Below are positions 44,152-51,948 of a DNA stretch of 64,000 bases, piece after piece (position 1 is the stretch's first letter; each line of letters starts with the position of its first letter). The position numbers were made by a program, and so were the translations under genes. Source of the stretch: Streptomyces alfalfae. GTDB taxonomy: Bacteria; Actinomycetota; Actinomycetes; Streptomycetales; Streptomycetaceae. Location: NCBI RefSeq assembly GCF_004127445.1, contig NZ_QEXM01000022.1, positions 1-64,000 of the forward strand, given 5' to 3'. The notes under the pieces were generated by a model that ran no database searches, had not been told where the DNA came from, and saw only the letters and a list, made by a program, of their open reading frames with translations.

Positions 44152-46881
44152 ATGACCGCAACCGACGGCACACCGACCACGGAGAACCCCGGACGGGACG
44201 ACCGCTACGTCGTCACCCTCGGCTCGGGCGCCCCGGTCGCCACCGAGCAGCTGGGCGGCAAGGCCGCGCGGCTCGGCGAGATGATCGACGCGGGCGTGCC
44301 GGTCCCGCCCGCCTTCTGCCTCACCACCGACCTCTTCCGGCGCTTCCTCGACGAGACCGGGCTCGCCGAGGACCTGCGCACCGGCGACACCCCGATACGC
44401 AAGGAGATCGTCGCCCGAGAGCTGCCGGAACCGATCGCCCGGCTGATCCTGGACGCCTACGCGGCACTCGGCAGGCCCCGGGTCGCCGTGCGGTCGTCGG
44501 CGAGCAAGGAGGACTCGGCGGCCCAGTCGTTCGCGGGCCAGCACGACACCGTCCTCGACGTCGGCGGCGACGAGGCGGTGCTGCACGCGGTGAAGGAGTG
44601 CTGGGCCTCCCTGTGGTCGGACCGCGCCACCGTCTACCGGGACGACCCCGCCGCCGTCGGCTCGATGGCCGTCGTCGTGCAGGAGATGGTCCACGCGGAC
44701 GTCAGCGGCGTGCTGTTCACCATCGACCCGATGGGCGGCCGGCCGCACCGCATGGTCGTGGAGTCCTGCTGGGGCCTCGGCGAGGGCCTGGTCTCCGGCA
44801 AGGTCACCAGCGACCTGTTCGTGGTGGACGACCGCACCCTGGAGGTCGTCGAGAAGCGCGTGCGCTACAAGGTCACCCAGTGCGCCGCCGTGGAGCCCGG
44901 CCGGGTCGCCCTGGTCAAGGTGGACCCGGCCCGCCGCGACCGGGCCAGCCTGACCAGCGAGCAGCTCGGCGAACTCGCCCGCCTCGCCGTGCAGGTGCGC
45001 GACAGCTACGGGGCCGAGCAGGACATCGAGTGGGTGCTCAAGGACGGCCGCGTCTCGCTCCTCCAGACCCGGCCCATCACCACCAGGCCGCAGCCGGACG
45101 CCCGGCACAGCCCGTACATCAAGGACGTGCCCGACCACGTCAGGCAGAACACCATGTGGTCCCGCATGGACATCGGCGAGATCTTCGTCGGCGCGATGAC
45201 ACCGCTCGGGCTGAGCTTCGCCCGCTACTACCAGCAGCACATCCACGGCGGCTGCGTCCGGTCCATCGGCACCCGCGACCACGGGGACATGGACCTGCAC
45301 ATGGGCTACCTCCAGGGCCACGTGTACCTGAACGTCTCCTACACCGCGCACGTCCTCACCCAGAGCCCGCCGACCAAGGACGCCGCCGTCTTCACCGAGC
45401 GCTTCGCCAGCGAGGAGGTGGACATGCCCTCCTACCGGTCGCCGTTCGGGCAGTTCACCAGCGGCGCGCGGAGCGTGGCCGCCGCCGCGCACTGGGCCCG
45501 CAGCTTCGCCGGGGAGCTGGCCCGGATGCGCCGGCGCTCGGAGCGGATGGCCGCGTCCCGGCACCGCGCGTACGACCGGGCGCGCGCCATCGACCTGCGC
45601 ACGCTCAGCCGCGCGGAACTGGGCACGGAGTTCCGCAAGTACCTGGCGTACTGCGAGGCGATGAACGTCGGCTACATGCCGTACTACATCAACGCGTTCG
45701 CCTTCTACAGCGCCTTCTCCGACCTGTGCGCCCAGTGGCTCGGCGACAAGGGCGCCAACCTGCAGAACCGCATCAAGACGGACATGTCCAACCTGCGGAC
45801 CGTCGAGTCCGCCCGCGAGCTGTGGGAGCTGGCGCAGGCCGCGCGGCGCCGCCCCGAGGTGCTGCGGACCATCATGGAGACGCCGCCGGCGGAGATCGAG
45901 CCCGCGCTGCGCGCCACCGACGAGGGCCGCGCCTTCTGGGAGACCCACGTCGCGCGGTTCATGCGCGCCAACGGCACCCGCGGCCGCCAGGAGATGGAGC
46001 TGACCAACCCGCGCTGGGTGGACGACCCCTCGTACGTCTTCCAGATGGTCCGCCGCTACGCGCAGGACGAGCACTTCTCCATCGACGGCCTGCTGCGCGG
46101 CGACGACTCCGCCGCCCACGAGGCCGAGGCCGTGCTGCGCGAGCTGCCCGCCGTGAAGCGGGCCGTCCTGCGGAAGATCATGTCGCTCTTCGCCACCTGC
46201 AGCGAGCTGCGGGAGATCACCCGGATGGCGATGGTCACCTCGGTCTGGCTGGTGCGCACGGCCGTCTACGAGGTGGGCCGCAGGCTGGTCGACGAGGGCG
46301 TCCTGCGCTCCCTCGACGAGGTCGCCTACCTCGACTTCGAGGACATCCGCACCTACCTCGCGGGCGACCGCCCGGCCGCCGACGTCTTCCCGCAGGCCAA
46401 GCTGGCCGAGCGCAGGCGCACGCACGAGTACCACAACCGGCTGCCCGAGCCGCCGCTGACGTTCGTCGGCGAGTACGACGTGACGCAGGCGCTGCGCGCG
46501 CCGGACGACGGCGCCCGCCTCGAAGGGCTCGGCTCCAGCCCGGGACGGATCGTCGGACGGGCCAGGATCATCGAGGACCTGGCCTGGCAGGCCGACGAGT
46601 TCCAGCCCGGCGAGATCCTGGTGGCCCGCTTCACCGACGCGTCCTGGACACCGCTGTTCGCGATCGCGGGCGGCGTGGTCACCGACATCGGGTCCATGCT
46701 GTCGCACAGCTCGATCGTGTCCCGCGAGTTCGGGCTGCCGTCGGTGGTGAACTGCAAGCACGCCACCCAGCGCGTCAACACCGGCGACATGATCGTCGTC
46801 GACGGCGACGCCGGTCTCGTCGAGGTCGTCCGGCCCGCCGAGGCGTCCGGCGCGGCGCCGGACACGGAAGCCGGGAACTGA
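44152..46881 (+). CDS. PEP-synthase-like ATP-dependent condensing enzyme (RedH/PigC/TamQ-like)
   Basis: 909 residues; ATG with AGGAGG six bases upstream. N-terminal ATP-grasp domain of the PEP/pyruvate dikinase type (~20-330): LGGKAARLGEMIDAGVPVPP, VRSSASKEDSAAQSFAGQHD, WGLGEGLVSGKVTSD, LLQTRPITTR. The C-terminal phosphohistidine domain carries His852 in SMLSHSSIVSREFGLP. This family joins the methoxybipyrrole aldehyde to its partner: a monopyrrole in prodiginines, an amine in tambjamines. With no RedL/RedK partner synthesis here and an aminotransferase present, an alkylamine is the better guess. The sequence alone does not show acceptor preference. Confidence 0.9.
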   Translation: MTATDGTPTTENPGRDDRYVVTLGSGAPVATEQLGGKAARLGEMIDAGVPVPPAFCLTTDLFRRFLDETGLAEDLRTGDTPIRKEIVARELPEPIARLILDAYAALGRPRVAVRSSASKEDSAAQSFAGQHDTVLDVGGDEAVLHAVKECWASLWSDRATVYRDDPAAVGSMAVVVQEMVHADVSGVLFTIDPMGGRPHRMVVESCWGLGEGLVSGKVTSDLFVVDDRTLEVVEKRVRYKVTQCAAVEPGRVALVKVDPARRDRASLTSEQLGELARLAVQVRDSYGAEQDIEWVLKDGRVSLLQTRPITTRPQPDARHSPYIKDVPDHVRQNTMWSRMDIGEIFVGAMTPLGLSFARYYQQHIHGGCVRSIGTRDHGDMDLHMGYLQGHVYLNVSYTAHVLTQSPPTKDAAVFTERFASEEVDMPSYRSPFGQFTSGARSVAAAAHWARSFAGELARMRRRSERMAASRHRAYDRARAIDLRTLSRAELGTEFRKYLAYCEAMNVGYMPYYINAFAFYSAFSDLCAQWLGDKGANLQNRIKTDMSNLRTVESARELWELAQAARRRPEVLRTIMETPPAEIEPALRATDEGRAFWETHVARFMRANGTRGRQEMELTNPRWVDDPSYVFQMVRRYAQDEHFSIDGLLRGDDSAAHEAEAVLRELPAVKRAVLRKIMSLFATCSELREITRMAMVTSVWLVRTAVYEVGRRLVDEGVLRSLDEVAYLDFEDIRTYLAGDRPAADVFPQAKLAERRRTHEYHNRLPEPPLTFVGEYDVTQALRAPDDGARLEGLGSSPGRIVGRARIIEDLAWQADEFQPGEILVARFTDASWTPLFAIAGGVVTDIGSMLSHSSIVSREFGLPSVVNCKHATQRVNTGDMIVVDGDAGLVEVVRPAEASGAAPDTEAGN

Positions 46882-46885
46882 AGCG

Positions 46886-47761
46886 GTGCCCGCCCTGCCG
46901 ACGGCCCCGCCGGGCCCCTCCCGGCCGGCCCCCCGGGCGCGCGCCGGCGGGGCGCGCCCGCCGGCCGTGCCCGGCGGGCGCCACGCGCTGCTCACCGGTC
47001 TGGAGCACCGGCTGCGCCTCACGCCCGAACGCCCCCTGCTGGTCCTCCGCACCCCGGGCCCGCTCACCTTCGCCGTGGTCTCCATCGCCTGGCTGCGGGG
47101 CCTCGGGGAAGCGGCGCGGGACCACCTCGCGGAGACCCGGCTGCACCCGGACGAGCGGGCCAGGCTGCGCGGGTTCGCCCTGCCGAAGCGGCGCACGGAG
47201 TGGCTCGCGGGGCGGCTCGCGGTGAAGCACGCGGTCAAGGGGCACCTGCTCGGCGGCGGGCCCGGCGCCCCGGGCGCGGGCGCCGGCGGGCCCGACCCGC
47301 GGGACATCGTCGTCCACGCGGTGCCCGAGGGCCCGCGCGCCGGGAAGCCCTACGTCCGCGAGCCCGTGCACATCGGGCTCTCCCACTCCCTCGACTTCGC
47401 GATCGCCGTCAGCGGCGCCCAGCCGCTCGGCATCGACCTGGAAGGACGCCCCGTCGGGCCGCACCTGGCCCGGCTGCTCGACGTGCCCGACACCGGCCGC
47501 GCCCCGGCCGGACTGCGCCGGGTGGCCGCGATGCCGCTGCCGCTGCGCTGGGCCTGCCGGGAGGCGGTGGTCAAGCACACCGGCGTCGCGGGACCGGGCG
47601 CGCTGCACCAGACCCGGATCACCGACTGGCACCCCGACGGCACCTTCCACTGGACCCCCGGCGCGGCGCTCCTCCGCCACACCCCCGGGGCCGACTCCCT
47701 GCCGGCCCACGGCTGGGCGCGGCAACTGGGCACCTACGCACTGGCCGTCACCTGGAGATAG
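46886..47761 (+). CDS. 4'-phosphopantetheinyl transferase (RedU/PigL-like)
   Basis: 291 residues from GTG, four bases after the condensing-enzyme stop. Sfp-type motifs: KRRTEWLAGRLAVKHAVKGH, PYVREPVHIGLSHS, LGIDLEGRPVG (Mg-binding Asp and Glu) and WACREAVVKHTG. The first ~30 residues are a Pro/Arg/Ala-rich extension, so the true start may be internal. It should activate the carriers at 32362, 38476 and the two domains at 38733. Confidence 0.88.
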   Translation: MPALPTAPPGPSRPAPRARAGGARPPAVPGGRHALLTGLEHRLRLTPERPLLVLRTPGPLTFAVVSIAWLRGLGEAARDHLAETRLHPDERARLRGFALPKRRTEWLAGRLAVKHAVKGHLLGGGPGAPGAGAGGPDPRDIVVHAVPEGPRAGKPYVREPVHIGLSHSLDFAIAVSGAQPLGIDLEGRPVGPHLARLLDVPDTGRAPAGLRRVAAMPLPLRWACREAVVKHTGVAGPGALHQTRITDWHPDGTFHWTPGAALLRHTPGADSLPAHGWARQLGTYALAVTWR

Positions 47762-47769
47762 GACTCCCC

Positions 47770-48987
47770 GTGGTCCCCGCAGAACCCATCCCGTCCCGCA
47801 CCCTGGTCACCTGCAGCGACTTCGGCCGCGCCCTGCGGACCGCCGCCGGGACCGCCCGGCTCGCCCCGTCCTCGCACAACTGCCAGCCCTGGGCCCTGCT
47901 CAGGCTGAGCGGCGCGGACGCGCGCGCGAGCGCCGCCCGGCTGCTGCGGCAGCCCGGCGGCGGGCCCGCGCGCGCCGACAGCGAGTACGTCGCCGTCGTC
48001 CTCGACCGCGGCAGGCAGCTCGACTCGCTGGCCTCGCACGAGCTGGAGATGCAGCTGAGCTGCGGCGCCTTCACCCAGCTCCTGACCCGGACCCTGGCCT
48101 GCCAGGGGTGGTGGCTGGAACGCGCCGTGCTCACCGACGAGCCCGGCGGCTGGGCCTACCGCAGCGTCCCCGCCCCGGTGCGCGCCCTGCGCGACGCGGG
48201 CTGGCGCCCCGACTGGTCCCTCCTCGCCGTCCTGGAACTGCGCTACGCGGGCATGCCCGAGGGCAGCCTGACGGAGTACCAGGAGCTCACCGCGGCCCGC
48301 AGGACCAACCGCGGGCCCTACCAGGACCGCGCCGTGCCGGCCGACGTCCTCGAACAGCTGCTCAAGCCGGCGCCGGGGCTCGCCGCCGAGGCCGACCTCG
48401 ACATCAGGCACCTCACCGCGCGGACCGACCTGGACCGCTTCGTCTCCTTCGTCGCGCGCTACGCGGGCCGGGACTTCAGCCACCCCGAGGCCTGGCGCGA
48501 GACGTACGCGTACATCCGCCCCACCCGCGCCGAGGCCGAGCGGCGCGGCGACGGCTTCGCCCTGAGCCAGCTGTTCGGGCCCCTGCACCCGCTGCGGGCC
48601 GCGGCCCTGCGCACCGCGCTGCGCCCCGCCACCATGCGGGTCCTGCGGCACGTGGGCTATCCGCGGGTCCTCGCCTCCCGGATGGCCGCGGCGATCCGGC
48701 CCACCCCGGCCGTGGTCGCCATGGGTCTGACGCCGGGCTCGCCGGGAGCGGCGGACGTCCTGCGCGCCGGCGCGCGGCTCGCGGACTACTGGCTGACGGC
48801 CACCCGGCACTCTCTCGCGCTGCATCCCATCAGCATCGTCCTCCAGCACGAGGACCTGCGCGAACGGCTCCAGTCCTGCCTGGGCCTGCCGGGGCGCACC
48901 GTCTTCGTCAGCCGCCTGGGGCACGCGGAGACCGGCTTCCCCCCGGCGCCGCGCAGGGGGGCGGACACCTTCACGCACACGCTGTAG
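47770..48987 (+). CDS. Nitroreductase-family oxidase (RedV/PigM-like)
   Basis: 405 residues; GTG at 47770 with AGGA upstream. Nitroreductase signature LAPSSHNCQPWALLRLSG near the N-terminus (FMN site), TAARRTNRGPYQDRAVP in the middle, and a C-terminal part resembling NAD(P)H-dependent members (GSPGAADVLRAGARLADYWL). PigM/RedV oxidises the bipyrrole methanol to the aldehyde. Last gene of the plus-strand bipyrrole operon. Confidence 0.82.
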   Translation: MVPAEPIPSRTLVTCSDFGRALRTAAGTARLAPSSHNCQPWALLRLSGADARASAARLLRQPGGGPARADSEYVAVVLDRGRQLDSLASHELEMQLSCGAFTQLLTRTLACQGWWLERAVLTDEPGGWAYRSVPAPVRALRDAGWRPDWSLLAVLELRYAGMPEGSLTEYQELTAARRTNRGPYQDRAVPADVLEQLLKPAPGLAAEADLDIRHLTARTDLDRFVSFVARYAGRDFSHPEAWRETYAYIRPTRAEAERRGDGFALSQLFGPLHPLRAAALRTALRPATMRVLRHVGYPRVLASRMAAAIRPTPAVVAMGLTPGSPGAADVLRAGARLADYWLTATRHSLALHPISIVLQHEDLRERLQSCLGLPGRTVFVSRLGHAETGFPPAPRRGADTFTHTL

Positions 48988-48994
48988 GGCCGTC

Positions 48995-49054
48995 CGCGGG
49001 GACCGCCGCACCCCCGGGGCGAACCCAGGGGGCGGGACGACGGCGGTCCCCGCG
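48995..49054 (+). terminator. Terminator-like inverted repeat after the cluster
   Basis: Perfect 14-base arms (48995-49008 and 49041-49054) enclose a 32-base G/C-rich loop. It follows the last biosynthetic stop by eight bases. The stretch up to 49231 holds no gene. Confidence 0.6.
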
Positions 49055-49231
49055 GGGGGCGCGCACCGGGTCAGGCCAGGTCGCGCCCCGGCGTCCTCGG
49101 AGGTCCGGGAGCCGCTCCGGAGTTCCTGACGCCGACCTCCACCAATGTGCCGGAGCCGTGTTAAGCGGGTGCTGCGTCCACATGTCGTGCTCGTACCGCT
49201 TCCGCGAAGTCCGGCCCCCGGCCCGTGCCCG

Positions 49232-50620
49232 CTACTTCTGCTGCTCCGCGAGGAAGGCGAGCAGGTCCTGGCGGCTGACGACACCGGTCGGCTTGCCCTC
49301 GACCAGGACGATCGCCGCGTCCGCGCCGCCGAGCACCGACATCAGGTCGGCCACCGGCTCACCGGAGCCGACCTGCGGCAGCGGGTCCGACATGTGCTTC
49401 TCCAGCGGGTCGGAGAGCGAGGCGCGCTGCGCGAACAGGGCGTCGAGGAGCTCCCGCTCGACGACCGAGCCGATGACCTCCGCGGCCATCACGTCGGGGT
49501 GGCCGGCGCCCGGCTTCACGATCGGCATCTGGGAGACGCCGTACTCGCGCAGCACGTCGATGGCCTCGCCGACCGTCTCCTCGGGGTGCATGTGCACCAG
49601 CGACGGCAGCGCGCCGCCCTCCTTGCGGCGCAGCACGTCACCGACGCGGGGCGCGTCGCCGGCCTGCTCCAGGAAGCCGTAGTCGTTCATCCACTCGTCG
49701 CTGAAGATCTTGCTCATGTAGCCGCGGCCGGAGTCCGGCAGCAGCACGACCACGACGTCGTCGGGGCCGAGCCGCTCCGCGACGCGCAGCGCCGCCACGA
49801 CCGCCATGCCGCAGGAGCCGCCGACGAGCAGCCCCTCCTCCTTGGCCAGGCGCCGCGTCATCTGGAAGGAGTCCTTGTCGGACACCGCGATGATCTCGTC
49901 GGTGACGTCGCGGTCGTACGCCGTCGGCCAGAAGTCCTCACCGACGCCCTCGACGAGATAGGGCCGCCCGGAGCCGCCGGAGTACACGGAGCCCTCGGGG
50001 TCGGCGCCCACGACGGTGACCGCGCCCCCGGAGACCTCCTTCAGGTAGCCGCCCGTGCCGGAGATGGTGCCGCCGGTGCCGATGCCCGTCACGAAGTGGG
50101 TGATCTTCCCGTCCGTCTGCTCCCACAGCTCGGGGCCGGTGGAGTGGTAGTGGGAGAGCGGGTTGTTCGGGTTGCTGTACTGGTCGGGCTTCCAGGCGCC
50201 GGGCGTCTCGCGCACGAGGCGGTCGGAGACGTTGTAGTACGAGTCCGGGTGCTCGGGGTCGACGGCGGTGGGGCAGACGACGACGTCGGCGCCGTACGCG
50301 CGCAGCACGTTGATCTTGTCGAGCGACACCTTGTCGGGGCAGACGAAGATGCACTTGTAGCCCTTCTGCTGGGCCACGATGGCGAGGCCGACGCCGGTGT
50401 TGCCGGACGTCGGCTCCACGATGGTGCCGCCGGGCTTCAGCTCCCCGCTCTGCTCGGCCGCCTCGATCATGCGCAGCGCGATGCGGTCCTTCACGGAACC
50501 GCCGGGGTTGAAGTACTCGACCTTGGCCAGGACGGTCGCCTGGATACCCGCGGTCACGTTGTTGAGCTTCACCAGCGGGGTGTTGCCGACGAGGCTGATC
50601 ATCGAATCGTGGAATTGCAC
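49232..50620 (-). CDS. Cystathionine beta-synthase
   Basis: 462 residues, GTG start with GGAG upstream. PLP fold-type II: LVGNTPLVKLNNV, the Schiff-base Lys in NPGGSVKDRIA, EPTSGNTGVGLA, and the phosphate-binding GTGGTISGTGGYL. The last ~120 residues form two CBS domains (LPSLVHMHPEETVGEAIDVL; GKPTGVVSRQDLLAFLAEQ), the regulatory part of cystathionine beta-synthases and absent from O-acetylserine sulfhydrylases. It condenses homocysteine with serine (transsulfuration). Reads as a core gene bordering the cluster. Confidence 0.93.
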   Translation of the reverse strand: MQFHDSMISLVGNTPLVKLNNVTAGIQATVLAKVEYFNPGGSVKDRIALRMIEAAEQSGELKPGGTIVEPTSGNTGVGLAIVAQQKGYKCIFVCPDKVSLDKINVLRAYGADVVVCPTAVDPEHPDSYYNVSDRLVRETPGAWKPDQYSNPNNPLSHYHSTGPELWEQTDGKITHFVTGIGTGGTISGTGGYLKEVSGGAVTVVGADPEGSVYSGGSGRPYLVEGVGEDFWPTAYDRDVTDEIIAVSDKDSFQMTRRLAKEEGLLVGGSCGMAVVAALRVAERLGPDDVVVVLLPDSGRGYMSKIFSDEWMNDYGFLEQAGDAPRVGDVLRRKEGGALPSLVHMHPEETVGEAIDVLREYGVSQMPIVKPGAGHPDVMAAEVIGSVVERELLDALFAQRASLSDPLEKHMSDPLPQVGSGEPVADLMSVLGGADAAIVLVEGKPTGVVSRQDLLAFLAEQQK

Positions 50621-50778
50621 CGTTGTCTCCGGGCTGCGATGTAGTGCGACGAATTTGTGCCGTCAGCCTAGTAAGGGTCCGCCTCATCCGTTCACCTCCG
50701 CTCGCGATTGGCCGACCGTGCTTACGGGGCAATGACTGGGTGTACGGCGGATCGGCGACGAGGAGGTGGCTGCGGGGC

Positions 50779-51798
50779 ATGTCGAGGGCGAGGGTGGCAC
50801 GACGGATCGCGGCGGGCGCGGCCTACGGCGGCGGAGGCATCGGGCTGCTCGGCGCCGCGGCGGTGGGGGTGGTGCTCGCCGAGGTGCAGCTCGCGAAGCG
50901 GTATGTGGGCGGCGGGGCGCACGCCGACCCGCCGCGGGCGGACGGCCGCTACGGCCGGGCCTTCCCGGACGATCCGGAGCATCCGCCCGGCTCGGAGCCG
51001 CTGCGGTTCGCCATGCTCGGTGATTCCACGGCCGCGGGGCAGGGGGTGCACCGGGCCCGGCAGACCCCCGCGGCGCTGCTGGCCTCCGGGCTCGCCGCGG
51101 TCGCCGAGCGGCCCGTCGACCTGCGGAACGTGGCGCTGCCCGGCGCCCAGTCGGACGACCTGGACCGCCAGGTGACGCTGATCCTCTCGGACCCCTCCTG
51201 GGTGCCGGACGTCTGCGTGATCATGATCGGCGCCAATGACGTGACGCACCGGATGCCGGCCACTCGCTCCGTGCGGTACCTCGCCGCGGCCGTGCGGCGG
51301 CTGCGGACCGCGGGGGCGGAGGTCGTGGTGGGCACGTGCCCCGACCTCAGCACCGTCGAGAACGTCTACCAGCCCCTGCGCTGGCTGGCCCGCCGCGTCT
51401 CGCGGCAGCTGGCCGCGGCGCAGACGATCGGCGTGGTCGAGCAGGGCGGGCGGACGGTCTCCCTCGGCGACCTGCTCGGCCCCGAGTTCGCGGCGAACCC
51501 CCGGGAGCTGTTCGGTCCCGACAACTACCACCCCTCGGCCGAGGGGTACGCGACCGCGGCCATGGCGGTCCTTCCCACGCTCTGCGCGGCGCTCGGGGTG
51601 TGGCCGGAGGAGGAGCACCCGGACGTCTCGCGGGACGAGGGCTTCCTGCCGGTGGCCCGCGCGGCGGCGCAGGCCGCCGCGGAGGGCGGCACGGAGGTCA
51701 CGGCGGCGATGCCTTCCGGCCCCCGGGGGCCGTGGGCCCTGCTCAAGCGCCGTCGCCGCCGCCGGATCCAGACCCCGGAGCCCTCACCGGCCCACTGA
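50779..51798 (+). CDS. Exported or membrane-anchored SGNH hydrolase
   Basis: 339 residues from the ATG MSRARVARR. An N-terminal hydrophobic helix (IGLLGAAAVGVVLAEVQLA) acts as anchor or uncleaved signal. SGNH blocks: LGDSTAAGQG (nucleophile Ser), ALPGAQSDDL (Gly), MIGANDVTHR (Asn) and the DNYHPSAEGY end with the Asp/His pair. The C-terminus is Arg-rich (KRRRRRRIQ). An esterase acting at the cell surface; substrate unknown. Confidence 0.88.
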   Translation: MSRARVARRIAAGAAYGGGGIGLLGAAAVGVVLAEVQLAKRYVGGGAHADPPRADGRYGRAFPDDPEHPPGSEPLRFAMLGDSTAAGQGVHRARQTPAALLASGLAAVAERPVDLRNVALPGAQSDDLDRQVTLILSDPSWVPDVCVIMIGANDVTHRMPATRSVRYLAAAVRRLRTAGAEVVVGTCPDLSTVENVYQPLRWLARRVSRQLAAAQTIGVVEQGGRTVSLGDLLGPEFAANPRELFGPDNYHPSAEGYATAAMAVLPTLCAALGVWPEEEHPDVSRDEGFLPVARAAAQAAAEGGTEVTAAMPSGPRGPWALLKRRRRRRIQTPEPSPAH

Positions 51799-51948
51799 CC
51801 CGAAGGCCACCCCAAGGGCCCGCGGGCGCCGGGCTCTTGGGGGTCATCGCGCGGGGGCGCGTTGTTCGCCACCGCCACATCTCCATGCTCTACGCGCGCT
51901 GCGGACCGAGCATCTACTGTGGTCTGGATCCAGTTGCGAGGGGGGCGC

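Noticed and set aside
27760..48987. Undecylprodigiosin (red) cluster
   Set aside because: No RedL PKS, RedK dehydrogenase or RedG Rieske oxygenase homologue is present, while an ALDH/aminotransferase pair is; an amine partner fits better.
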